DNA from: Lactobacillus helveticus DSM 20075 = CGMCC 1.1877 | GTDB lineage: Bacteria > Bacillota > Bacilli > Lactobacillales > Lactobacillaceae | DNA length: 15,893 nucleotides | Assembly (NCBI RefSeq): GCF_000160855.1 | Contig: NZ_GG700752.1 | Location: forward strand, 16,926-32,818 | Reading direction: 5' to 3' | In this document: piece by piece, positions 5,816 through 13,350 of the stretch | Position numbering within the stretch: position 1 is the stretch's first letter | Layout: the number at the start of each line of letters is the position of its first letter | Position numbers and translations under genes: made by a program | The notes under the pieces: model-generated | What the model was told of the DNA's origin: nothing | What the model saw: the letters and a program-made list of their open reading frames with translations, nothing else | The model's database searches: none

Positions 5816-6846
5816 TTTGCTTTAGCTTTCTTATCTTTTTTGGTAGATTTGATATTTAAAACATCTAATAAAAACGTAAAGATTGGAACTCCTACAATCA
5901 GTCCCCATGTACCCCAAAAGTGTTCTGCTACAAGAAGCACTAAAAAAGTATAGAAAATTGGCAATTCTGTCTTGCTGGCCATAAATTTAGGATTAAGAAC
6001 ATAAGCTTCGATTGCGTGAATAATCATGATCATGACAAAAATATAAATTGCATAGCGAATTCCGCCTACAGAATACCCGACTATGCTCAACGGAATTAAC
6101 GAAATAATCACACCCGCAACTGGCACCAAGCTCAAGATAAATACCATTAATCCTAAAGCCACAATCTGCGGCATTTTCATAATAGCCAACCCAATCATCG
6201 TAAGGGCTGTGTTACAGATTGCGATGAAGAATTGCGCTTCCAAAACTACGCCGAATGTATTAGTAAACTTTTTGCCAAAATAGCGAATATCTTCAAACAA
6301 CCATTTTAAGTAGCCACTTTTAACAAATAGGCTTGAGAATTCTCGCATCTTTTTTAATTCGATTGTATAAAAGAAGCTCAAAATCAGCGACATGAAAGTA
6401 GTAATCGTCAAAGTACCAATACTTGTTGCCGTATGAAATGCGAACGTCATGGCATGTTTTGCCTGCGTGATGATCTCGTTTTTGCTGATATAGTGCGTTG
6501 CGTATGACAACAATCTCGACGATTCATCGGATTCATAAAACGCCATTACGGATTTAACCATCTTAGAAATTTGCCCCACTAGCATCGGCATGTAGACCGT
6601 TATGAAAAAATACAGCAACGCTAAAATAATTAGATATGTCACAACAACGATCGCACCAGTTGGCATCTTAGGAACATAACGTTGCACTAAGTGAATCAAA
6701 TGCACGATGACATAAGTAAAAATAAACGTTAACAAAATCGTATTCATCATCGCACGCATTTCATAAAGAAAAGCAACAATGATCAAAAATACTACAAACC
6801 TACGCAAAGGAATATTATTCTTGAATTTTTGCCAAGCAGTATCCAT
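5812..6846 (-). CDS. AI-2E family (PF01594-type) membrane transporter
   Basis: This 344-residue integral membrane protein has a pattern of seven to eight membrane helices: paired N-terminal segments, a large middle region around SKMVKSVMAFYESDESS, and C-terminal helices containing GLIVGVPIFTFLLDVLN. The family includes TqsA, proposed exporters of the signal AI-2, and Na+/H+ antiporters, so the substrate cannot be given from sequence. The basic tail (KSTKKDKKAKAK) lies in the cytoplasm. A GAGG box precedes the start. The gene is first in a two-gene minus-strand unit with the SGNH hydrolase. Its likely promoter is TGA-TACAAT (minus strand, 6881-6889). Confidence 0.85.
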   Translation of the reverse strand: MDTAWQKFKNNIPLRRFVVFLIIVAFLYEMRAMMNTILLTFIFTYVIVHLIHLVQRYVPKMPTGAIVVVTYLIILALLYFFITVYMPMLVGQISKMVKSVMAFYESDESSRLLSYATHYISKNEIITQAKHAMTFAFHTATSIGTLTITTFMSLILSFFYTIELKKMREFSSLFVKSGYLKWLFEDIRYFGKKFTNTFGVVLEAQFFIAICNTALTMIGLAIMKMPQIVALGLMVFILSLVPVAGVIISLIPLSIVGYSVGGIRYAIYIFVMIMIIHAIEAYVLNPKFMASKTELPIFYTFLVLLVAEHFWGTWGLIVGVPIFTFLLDVLNIKSTKKDKKAKAK

Positions 6847-6880
6847 AACTCAACCTCGTTTTCTTTAACTCATATGTTTG

Positions 6881-6910
6881 ATTGTATCATTCCTAATTTT
6901 TTTCTTGTCA
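6881..6910 (-). promoter_or_regulatory. Candidate promoter of the AI-2E/SGNH unit
   Basis: On the minus strand TACAAT (6881-6886) is preceded by TGA, an extended -10 motif. A possible -35 (TGACAA, 6905-6910) lies 18 bases upstream. The transcript would have a leader of about 30 bases. Confidence 0.4.
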
Positions 6911-7015
6911 TTTCTACATCACTTTCCACTAAAAAATTTTTTAGCATTTTTAATCCCTATTCTAAAAGTATTTGTATTTTACAACTCAAACCTATTCACA
7001 ATAAATCAGCTTCAG

Positions 7016-7031
7016 CCACAAGATATTGTGG
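7016..7031 (+). promoter_or_regulatory. NrdR box
   Basis: CCACAAGATATTGTGG is a 16-base inverted repeat (six-base arms, GATA centre). It matches the NrdR operator consensus as I recall it (acaCwAtATaTwGtgt) at most positions, including the core CAA/ATAT/TTG bases. It abuts and partly overlaps the extended -10 of the nrdJ promoter. NrdR is the ATP/dATP-sensing repressor of ribonucleotide reductase genes, so it should repress this operon when dATP is high. A degenerate second half-site box sits at 7048-7063, starting exactly 32 bases downstream, which is the usual spacing of paired NrdR boxes. Confidence 0.8.
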
Positions 7032-7037
7032 TATACT
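7029..7037 (+). promoter_or_regulatory. Extended -10 promoter of the nrdJ operon
   Basis: TGG followed by TATACT (7032-7037) is an extended -10 element; the -35 zone (TTCAGC, near 7011) is poor, which suits a regulated promoter. Transcription would start about 7044, about 57 bases before nrdJ. Confidence 0.6.
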
Positions 7038-7100
7038 TAGATACGCATTCATACATGATGTGCTTGTGAAACAAAATAATTTACTTAGGAGTGGAGAAAT

Positions 7101-9335
7101 ATGCCAGCTACTAGAATCACACTAGATTCAACTTTTATTGATCAAGTGAAACATGAAATCAAACCTCATTGGGGCGAATTGGGATGGGTTACCTATAAAA
7201 GAACCTACGCCCGTTGGCTACCTGAAAAAAATAGAACGGAAAACTGGGATGAAACAGTCAAACGGGTAATTGAGGGCAATATCAACCTCGACCCTCGTCT
7301 TCAAGATTTACCTTCTCAAGATGTCATTGATAAATTAACTAACGAAGCACAACAATTGTTCCGCTTGGTTTATAGCTTATCTGCAACACCATCTGGTCGT
7401 AATCTTTGGATTTCAGGAACCGACTATCAAAAACGCAATGGAGATTCACTGAACAATTGTTGGTTCATTGCCATTCGTCCTCAAGCATACGGCGACAGTC
7501 ATATTGTTCCTACTTACATCGATAAGCGTAAAGAAGCTGTTTCCATGCCATTTTCATTTCTTTTTGATCAATTAATGAAGGGCGGCGGCGTTGGCTTTTC
7601 CGTGGTTGACGATAATATCAATCAAATCCCTCAAGTTGACCATCAAGTCGATTTATCCGTTGTCATTGATAAAAATAGCAAATCCTACGATGCATCCCTC
7701 AAAGTAGGCGCAATCGACAAGGCTGAATGGGAAAAGAATAATTCTGGCTTAGATAATGTAATTTACTACAGAATTCCCGATACCCGTGAAGGCTGGGTGC
7801 TCGCCAACGCTCGCTTGATTGATTTGCACTTTAACGACACCAATCCAGATCAAAAAACTAAATTAGTCTTGGATATCTCCGATATTCGACCTTACGGTGC
7901 TAAGATTCACGGCTTCGGCGGCACTGCTTCTGGTCCAATGCCATTAGTCGAAATGTTCTTTGACATTAACAATGTGATTAATGAACGTGTTGGACAAAAG
8001 CTAACGGCTGTTGATGCCACGGATATCTGTAACCTCATCGGTAAAACAGTAGTTGCCGGCAATGTCCGTCGTTCAGCTGAACTTGCTCTGGGTTCAAGCG
8101 ATAACCAAGATTTCATCAAAATGAAGCAAGATAAGGAAAAACTTTATCACCACCGCTGGGCCTCAAATAATAGTGTCGCAATCAACTCTAAATTTAATAA
8201 TTATGGTCCGATCGCTGACGGTATCATGCATAACGGCGAACCTGGCATAGTCAACCTCGACTTATCACGCAACTATGGGCGAATTGCCGATGGCTATCAA
8301 GCAGGCATTGATGACGACGTCGAAGGTACCAATCCATGTGGCGAAATTTCCTTAGCTAACGGCGAGCCATGCAACTTGTTTGAAGTATTTCCATACATTG
8401 CCGAACAACAAGGCTGGGATTTAAAGGAAGCCTTCAGCCTAGCTGTTCGTTACACTAAACGCGTAACTTTTAGTCATTACGATTGGGAAGTTTCTAGAAA
8501 TATTATCCAAAAGAATCGCAGAATTGGTGTCTCCATGTCCGGTATTCAAGACTGGCTTTTAAATGATTTAGGTCATCGCGTAGTCACTGGCTTTAAAGAT
8601 GCAACTGATAAGGAAACTGGCGCTTCAATTAAAAAGCCTATCTATGATCCTCAAGGAATTAAGATGGTCGATGGACTTTATCACGCTGTCATTGCCGCTG
8701 ATAAGGCCTACAGCGAAGAATTAGGAGTTAATCCATCAATTAAGCACACCACGGTAAAGCCTTCTGGTACGGTAGCTAAATTGGCTGGTGTGTCCGAAGG
8801 GATGCACTTCCACTATGCTGGTTATTTGATTCAAAGAATTAGATTCCAAGCAAGTGATCCGCTTTTGCCAGCACTAAGAAAATGCGGTTATCATACCGAG
8901 CCTGACATTTATACTAAAAACACTATTTGTGTAGAAATTCCTTTACGTGCAGCTCACGCTGACAGCAAAAACTTCGCTTCTGCTGGAACTGTTTCAATTG
9001 CAGAGCAATTTGCGACTCAAGCCTTTTTGCAAACATATTGGTCAGATAATGCGGTCAGCTGTACCGTTACTTTCCAAGCTAACGAAAGCAATCAAATCGC
9101 TCCTCTTTTGCATCAATACAGACATACCATTAAATCAACTTCACTTTTGCCTTACTATGGTGGCTCACTCAAGCAAGCTCCTAAGGAACCTATTAATAAA
9201 AAGACCTACGAAGATAGAGTTGCCATGATTACCGGCGATGTTAAAGAAGTCTTTGAAAATCAAAATAAAGATCAAAAAGGATTAGAACTTGTAGATCAAA
9301 GCGATTGTGCCAGCGGTGCTTGCCCAATTAAATAA
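7101..9335 (+). CDS. nrdJ: Adenosylcobalamin-dependent (class II) ribonucleoside-triphosphate reductase
   Basis: This 744-residue enzyme reduces ribonucleoside triphosphates to dNTPs with a radical started from adenosylcobalamin, so it supplies DNA precursors without oxygen dependence. It aligns along its length with the L. leichmannii RTPR (739 residues) as I recall it: PHWGELGWVTYKRTYARWLP near the start, ATPSGRNLWISGTDYQ, then LNNCWF. The catalytic set is present: C120 and C424 form the substrate-reducing pair, C413 in NPCGEI is the thiyl-radical cysteine, E415 is the adjacent glutamate, and the shuttle pair is C736/C741 in DCASGACPIK. AGGAGTGGAG (7087-7096) precedes ATG. The NrdR box just upstream shows dNTP-level control. 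The next three genes supply B12 and its adenosylated form. Confidence 0.97.
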   Translation: MPATRITLDSTFIDQVKHEIKPHWGELGWVTYKRTYARWLPEKNRTENWDETVKRVIEGNINLDPRLQDLPSQDVIDKLTNEAQQLFRLVYSLSATPSGRNLWISGTDYQKRNGDSLNNCWFIAIRPQAYGDSHIVPTYIDKRKEAVSMPFSFLFDQLMKGGGVGFSVVDDNINQIPQVDHQVDLSVVIDKNSKSYDASLKVGAIDKAEWEKNNSGLDNVIYYRIPDTREGWVLANARLIDLHFNDTNPDQKTKLVLDISDIRPYGAKIHGFGGTASGPMPLVEMFFDINNVINERVGQKLTAVDATDICNLIGKTVVAGNVRRSAELALGSSDNQDFIKMKQDKEKLYHHRWASNNSVAINSKFNNYGPIADGIMHNGEPGIVNLDLSRNYGRIADGYQAGIDDDVEGTNPCGEISLANGEPCNLFEVFPYIAEQQGWDLKEAFSLAVRYTKRVTFSHYDWEVSRNIIQKNRRIGVSMSGIQDWLLNDLGHRVVTGFKDATDKETGASIKKPIYDPQGIKMVDGLYHAVIAADKAYSEELGVNPSIKHTTVKPSGTVAKLAGVSEGMHFHYAGYLIQRIRFQASDPLLPALRKCGYHTEPDIYTKNTICVEIPLRAAHADSKNFASAGTVSIAEQFATQAFLQTYWSDNAVSCTVTFQANESNQIAPLLHQYRHTIKSTSLLPYYGGSLKQAPKEPINKKTYEDRVAMITGDVKEVFENQNKDQKGLELVDQSDCASGACPIK

Positions 9336-9354
9336 TTATTTCGGAGGAAAAATA

Positions 9355-9765
9355 ATGAAGAAACAAAATAGATTCAGCTTAATTTTTGCTATCATTGCAT
9401 TTTTTACATTAGCTTTAACAGGTGTCTCAAACGTTAATGCAGCGCCTAAAAAGGTAAACTCAAATCAGATTTCAGTTAAAAAGCAGATTTCAGTTAATTA
9501 CACTCTAAAAGTAGGCAAAAAGACTGTAGATTCTAAAACTGTTAAGGTTCCTAAGAAATCAAAAGTTATTACCGGCTTGAAAAAAGCTTGGAAAGTTCAA
9601 GAAACTAAGGGCTTTGTAACTGCAATCGACGGTAAAAAACAGAATCCTAAGAAGAAAATTTATTGGACCTATACCATCAATGGAAAATGGGCAACCAAAG
9701 GCGTCAATCAGCAAAAGGTCGCTAATAAGGACAAGGTAAAGTTCACGTTAGATAAGGTAAAGTAA
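9355..9765 (+). CDS. Secreted DUF4430 (transcobalamin C-terminal-like) protein, candidate surface B12-binding protein
   Basis: The start is ATG 9355, six bases after GGAGGAAA (9343-9350); an upstream in-frame alternative lies within nrdJ. The 136-residue product begins with a signal peptide (residues 1-29, cleaved after VNA). The rest fits DUF4430: SVNYTLKVGKKTVDSKTVKV, a TGLKKAWKV helix, GFVTAIDGKKQNPKKKIYWTYTINGKWA and ANKDKVKFTL. DUF4430 is known from the C-terminal beta domain of intrinsic factor and transcobalamin. There is no lipobox or LPxTG motif, so retention may rest on its high lysine content (pI clearly basic) or on the ECF transporter. Its position between nrdJ and a cobalamin-type S component suggests it captures cobalamin for import. 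That function is inferred from context and domain. Confidence 0.8.
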   Translation: MKKQNRFSLIFAIIAFFTLALTGVSNVNAAPKKVNSNQISVKKQISVNYTLKVGKKTVDSKTVKVPKKSKVITGLKKAWKVQETKGFVTAIDGKKQNPKKKIYWTYTINGKWATKGVNQQKVANKDKVKFTLDKVK

Positions 9766-9766
9766 T

Positions 9767-10291
9767 ATGGTTACTGGACGAGCACAAATTAGGCAGATTG
9801 CTCTAATGGCAATGCTCACAGCAATGTGCGTAGTATTGCGAATCTTTAAGGTTATTCCTATTCCCAACGTGCAGCCAGTAACAGATATTTTAATGATTGT
9901 CACTTTAACTTTAGGCATTGGTTCAGGAATCCTGCTAGCCGCTTTAACAATGTTCATTTCTAATATTTACTTAGGTTTTGGAATTTGGACGATTCCCCAA
10001 ATCTTGGCATATGTTGGTTGTGTATTGACCATTGCATTGTTAGCTAAAGTTTTGCCTATTCAAAATCATTTTTGGATGCAGCTTGCTCTAGCTACGTTTC
10101 TCGGTTGGGAATACGGTTTTCTAGTTGATTTAGGCATGACGATTTTTGGCGGTTTTCCAGCCTTCATCGCCTATCTTGTCTCCAGTTTTGCTTTTGATAC
10201 ATACCATGCAATCGGCAACTTTGCCTTCTACTTCGTTTTGTACAAGCCAGTAACTTTAGCACTAAAAAAGTACCAGCGGAGGTGCATCTAA
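9767..10291 (+). CDS. cbrT: ECF transporter S component, probably cobalamin-specific (CbrT-like)
   Basis: This 174-residue membrane protein has six predicted helices and the ECF S-component look: a short basic N-terminus, then ALMAMLTAMCVVLRIFKVIP with small residues in helix 1 for contact with EcfT, and ARNxxLxx-free loops of the vitamin class. It starts one base after the DUF4430 stop, with no strong ribosome binding site of its own, implying coupling. Lactobacilli of this group cannot make B12 and use the characterised ECF-CbrT system of L. delbrueckii. Neighbouring nrdJ and PduO-type adenosyltransferase point to cobalamin or cobinamide. The shared EcfA/A'/T module must be encoded elsewhere. 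Vitamin specificity is inferred from context, not from residues. Confidence 0.75.
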   Translation: MVTGRAQIRQIALMAMLTAMCVVLRIFKVIPIPNVQPVTDILMIVTLTLGIGSGILLAALTMFISNIYLGFGIWTIPQILAYVGCVLTIALLAKVLPIQNHFWMQLALATFLGWEYGFLVDLGMTIFGGFPAFIAYLVSSFAFDTYHAIGNFAFYFVLYKPVTLALKKYQRRCI

Positions 10292-10852
10292 TTGTTAAAA
10301 ATCTACACTAAGGTTGGCGATCAAGGATTTACCAAGCAGGTCACCGGTAAAATGGTCCCAAAATGTGATTTGCAGCTAGAAGCTTTAGGCAACGTTGATG
10401 AACTGCAATCTTATCTTGGCGTGACAATCGCAAATTTATCTCCTAATTGCGAAGAATTAAAACCCGAACTGGAAAATATCCAGCGCCAACTTTATCAATT
10501 GCAAGCAGATATCGTAGTTAAGCGCCACAATGAAATTAATTCAGAAATGATTAATGCGTTAGAAAAAAGGATCAATGAACTAACGCCTAAAATACCTACT
10601 ATCCCTGAATTTATTCTACCTGGTGGTAAGGCTACCGGTGCCAACTTGCAGTATGCGAGAACTTTAGCTAGACGTACCGAGCGATCTCTGGTTAATTTAA
10701 ACCTGAACGAACAGAAACTCTCAGAAAATATATTAAAGTACATTAATCGCTTATCTGATTATCTCTTTATACTAGGACGCTACGCGAACGTTCTGGACAA
10801 CTATACTGAGGTAAAAAGCAAAAAACATGATCCTAACCGAATTAATGGCTAA
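10292..10852 (+). CDS. pduO: PduO-type ATP:cob(I)alamin adenosyltransferase
   Basis: This 186-residue cytoplasmic enzyme transfers the 5'-deoxyadenosyl group of ATP to cob(I)alamin, making the AdoCbl that NrdJ uses. Family landmarks are KIYTKVGDQGFT at the N-terminus, LEALGNVDELQSYLGV, FILPGGKATGANLQYARTLARRTERSL and INRLSDYLFILGRYAN at the C-terminus. The start is TTG, directly after the S-component stop codon, with GGAGG (10278-10282) nine bases upstream; this fits reduced, coupled translation of the last gene. Length is normal for the family. A strong terminator begins one base after the TAA. Confidence 0.9.
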   Translation: MLKIYTKVGDQGFTKQVTGKMVPKCDLQLEALGNVDELQSYLGVTIANLSPNCEELKPELENIQRQLYQLQADIVVKRHNEINSEMINALEKRINELTPKIPTIPEFILPGGKATGANLQYARTLARRTERSLVNLNLNEQKLSENILKYINRLSDYLFILGRYANVLDNYTEVKSKKHDPNRING

Positions 10853-10853
10853 A

Positions 10854-10885
10854 AAAACAGGCAACTCGATTGAGTTGCCTGTTTT
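10854..10885. terminator. Bidirectional terminator between convergent units
   Basis: AAAACAGGCAACTC (10854-10867), loop GATT, GAGTTGCCTGTTTT (10872-10885): a 14-bp perfect stem including the A and T tracts. It terminates the nrdJ operon and, on the minus strand, the CmpB-family gene. Confidence 0.9.
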
Positions 10886-10890
10886 GCTAT

Positions 10891-11664
10891 CTAATTTTCT
10901 TTTTTCAAAATATCTTTTTTAATTTCCATAAACTTTGGTGCATCAAGTACTTTTAACTTAGGGAAACTCTTAAGAAAACGTTTATGGTTCCAGCTTAATT
11001 TATATGGCTGTAATTCATTATAGTGCTGCATTACTGAATGGTGCCAATCGCCAACTTTTAACTTACCTTTTTCAGGCATTCTGCTTTCAACTTTAATTCT
11101 TACGCGTTCAATGAATTGATTGATATGGTCATCCCACATCTTGGTGGTAGTATGGAATCTTTCTACACTGATCATAGTCAAGACTGTATCAATTCCCATC
11201 ACAACGGTAATACCTACGGCTAACCATCCATGGGTGTCCTTTTCCTCGATGTTTATAATGTCTTGAATAAATGGTTGAACAAATTTAACTAGCAGCACTA
11301 CCCCAATTCCCCAGAAAAGTGAAATAACTGGAGCTACTCTTCCTTGAATATTTCCCCACAAATGAGAATAATCCCATAACTTCATATGAAATACTTTCTC
11401 AAGAAATAAACTGGCAAAATATTCAAAAACTGTCGCTACAATAAATCCGACCACGAATAAAAGAAACAAGTTATCTTGTACATCTTTAGTACAAATTAAA
11501 ATAGTCATAATTGCAAATCCATAGACTGGACAATATGGTCCAAAAAGAAAGCCACGATAATCATAATGATGATCATTGATTGAACAGTAGCAAGTTTCCC
11601 ATAGCCAGCCAATAAAAGAATACGTAAAAAATAAAACAATAATTTCTGAAATTGAGTATGGCAT
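10891..11664 (-). CDS. CmpB/DUF1113-family membrane protein (putative ABC transporter permease, PF06541 type)
   Basis: This 257-residue protein has six to seven membrane segments. The start SISEIIVLFFTYSFIGWLWE and YRGFLFGPYCPVYGFA match the DUF1113/ABC_trans_CmpB signature (NRGFLxGPxxPIYG). The middle carries FASLFLEKVFHMKLWDYSHL and NIQGRVAPVISLFWG, also family landmarks; a charged C-terminal tail of about 85 residues faces the cytoplasm. The 'putative ABC transporter permease' name is historical and no partner ATPase or substrate is nearby, so transport is not shown. GAAAGAG precedes ATG. It stands alone between a terminator and the adhesin gene; no clear terminator separates it from that upstream gene, so read-through transcription is possible. 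Confidence 0.75.
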   Translation of the reverse strand: MPYSISEIIVLFFTYSFIGWLWETCYCSINDHHYDYRGFLFGPYCPVYGFAIMTILICTKDVQDNLFLLFVVGFIVATVFEYFASLFLEKVFHMKLWDYSHLWGNIQGRVAPVISLFWGIGVVLLVKFVQPFIQDIINIEEKDTHGWLAVGITVVMGIDTVLTMISVERFHTTTKMWDDHINQFIERVRIKVESRMPEKGKLKVGDWHHSVMQHYNELQPYKLSWNHKRFLKSFPKLKVLDAPKFMEIKKDILKKEN

Positions 11665-11760
11665 ATTATATCTCTTTCATGATACAAAGTTATAACTCCA
11701 TAATACGTGAAAGATCAGGTTTTATCTATCAAAAATCCGAATTTTATAATTAAATCTATT

Positions 11761-13146
11761 TTATTTTAAAAATTTCTTTTTAAACCCTATCATTCCTGCT
11801 AGCAAAATGAATACACCCACGAAACTTAAAATTCCATTTCTACTTTCACCAGCTTGTGGCAGTTTAGCAGCATGGCTTTTAGATGAATGTTCTTTAGTTG
11901 AAAAATCTTTAATATCATCATCTTCATCTAAATCAGCGTCATCCTCACTTAGTTTAGTATGCGCATTATTTGTACTACTTTGCTCTTTCTTGTCAAAGCC
12001 GCTTAATCCTTTAGGATTTACTTCCTTAACTGCTTCAAATGTAGATGCTGGTTCGGCTGTTTTAGATAATATTTTAACTGGTTCAATATCTTTATTATTT
12101 TTTGATTGGTCTTCTTTTTCACTATCTAATAATTTAAGTAATCTCGAGAACAGCAAGGACAATCCTCTATCTCTTTCAGCTTTTTCAAGAGTCTTGCGTC
12201 GTACCATTTCGTCATCGCTCTCATTACGGATCCCCACAAAAGTTGCATCAAAATCATTTAGAATTCTCCCTTCATATACACTGCTTTTTCTCTTATCATC
12301 ATCTTTCAACTGATATTCCAATTGAATCTTATTAATCTTGGTAGTCGCATTTTGATCTAAAATTTTCGTCTTATATTTAAGAGTAAAAGTTCTGTGTGAA
12401 CGACCCTTATTATTTAAATTAATCAACAACTTATTTTGATCAAATTTAACTTCTTCTTTGCCTAATTTGACAAAAACATCATCGGCTTCGATTCCTACTG
12501 TACTTTTATGAAAAGCTAGGCCTTCTGGCAGTTCATTCAAAATTTTTATAGGTCCTAAAAATTCCTTTTCGTCAGGATTTACTTTTATTTCCCATGAAAT
12601 ACTATCTTGACGTTGATTCAATTTGCCAGTTCCTTCAGCAAGAAGTGAACTTTTATCTGAAGGATCAACTGTTATTGCCTTCTTAATTTCTCCTGCGTGT
12701 ACAGTTATTTCCTGCTTATCATCAGTTGAATTATGAACTAAAAGATCAAATGCAAGCCGTCCTACAAGATGATTATACTTTTCAATATTGTCGTTAAATT
12801 TTATTAATACACGATCTGCTTCAACAGTATAGGTACCAACTTTTTGTTCACTATCGTTTTCGTCTTTAACGATAATATCTTTAGTTTTATTAATTCCTTT
12901 CGCCTGTACCTTATCGGAGCCGCTCCAGGTAATAGTCAGTGGAACATCGCTTTTTAACTTGACTTTTTGAACAGAAGCAAGCTCCACATTAACGTGCACC
13001 AGCTGACCACTCTCGACTTTTTCTGATTTACCGTCGTTAAAAATAATCTTAGTAAAATTGTCACTAACCGCAGCTTGAACAGTTTTTACTCCTTTAACCC
13101 ACGTCAGCATTAATAAAAGCAAAACACTGACCAGTAATTTTTTCAT
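11761..13146 (-). CDS. Wall-anchored adhesin with collagen-binding-type Ig domains and LPQAG sortase motif
   Basis: I chose ATG 13146 (461 residues) because GAGGAA lies seven bases before it; the in-frame ATG at 13161 has poor spacing. Residues 1-26 are a signal peptide ending VQA. About 26-165 resemble the first Ig-like adhesive domain of Cna/SdrG-type adhesins, including GTYTVEADRVLIKFNDNIEK. About 165-320 look like the collagen-binding domain, with DSISWEIKVNPDEKEF and ILNELPEGLAF. A stalk of about 100 residues rich in E, K, S and D (SEDDADLDEDDD) spans the wall. The C-terminus has LPQAG (from residue 429), a hydrophobic helix and KKKFLK, a sorting signal whose usual Thr is replaced by Ala. 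It is likely covalently attached to peptidoglycan by sortase and may bind host matrix; ligand unknown. Confidence 0.8.
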   Translation of the reverse strand: MKKLLVSVLLLLMLTWVKGVKTVQAAVSDNFTKIIFNDGKSEKVESGQLVHVNVELASVQKVKLKSDVPLTITWSGSDKVQAKGINKTKDIIVKDENDSEQKVGTYTVEADRVLIKFNDNIEKYNHLVGRLAFDLLVHNSTDDKQEITVHAGEIKKAITVDPSDKSSLLAEGTGKLNQRQDSISWEIKVNPDEKEFLGPIKILNELPEGLAFHKSTVGIEADDVFVKLGKEEVKFDQNKLLINLNNKGRSHRTFTLKYKTKILDQNATTKINKIQLEYQLKDDDKRKSSVYEGRILNDFDATFVGIRNESDDEMVRRKTLEKAERDRGLSLLFSRLLKLLDSEKEDQSKNNKDIEPVKILSKTAEPASTFEAVKEVNPKGLSGFDKKEQSSTNNAHTKLSEDDADLDEDDDIKDFSTKEHSSKSHAAKLPQAGESRNGILSFVGVFILLAGMIGFKKKFLK

Positions 13147-13185
13147 ATCATATTTCCTCATTAACTCTTAGATTTGTTAGTTGAG

Positions 13186-13191
13186 ATTATA
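13186..13191 (-). promoter_or_regulatory. -10 element of the adhesin gene
   Basis: A consensus TATAAT lies on the minus strand about 40 bases before the chosen start codon, with no good -35 hexamer at 16-18 bases. ACAGAGG (13191-13197) and its inverse CCTCTGT (13246-13252) flank the zone upstream of it. Confidence 0.5.
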
Positions 13192-13267
13192 CAGAGGCAA
13201 AAAGCAAAATATAGCTGTTTTTTGAAAGAGTGAAACAATAATTATCCTCTGTCATTGCTTTTATGAC

Positions 13268-13307
13268 AAAAGATAAGTTTTGTTCATCCAATAAAACAAA
13301 ACTTATC
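13268..13307 (-). terminator. Second hairpin after the dipeptidase remnant
   Basis: A perfect 13-bp stem joins 13272-13284 and 13295-13307 with a 10-base loop. On the minus strand TTTTG follows. The stem is AT-rich, so it may act as a weaker back-up terminator or as an insulating structure ahead of the adhesin promoter. Confidence 0.6.
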
Positions 13308-13333
13308 AAAAAAAGCCCGCCATTTCGGCGAGC
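13308..13333 (-). terminator. Terminator of the dipeptidase remnant
   Basis: On the minus strand GCTCGCC, loop GAAAT and GGCGGGC (stem 13327-13333 with 13315-13321, one G-U pair) precede seven Ts (13308-13314). Confidence 0.85.
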
Positions 13334-13350
13334 ATTTCTTAATTTCAAGC

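Noticed and set aside
6847..7100. Cobalamin riboswitch before the nrdJ operon
   Set aside because: The expected leader of roughly 200 bases and B12-box sequence are absent; the predicted start lies only about 57 bases before nrdJ.
11807..12313. 168-codon plus-strand ORF within the adhesin gene
   Set aside because: It is the serine/leucine-rich antisense shadow of the stalk and C-terminal region, without a ribosome binding site or a family match.
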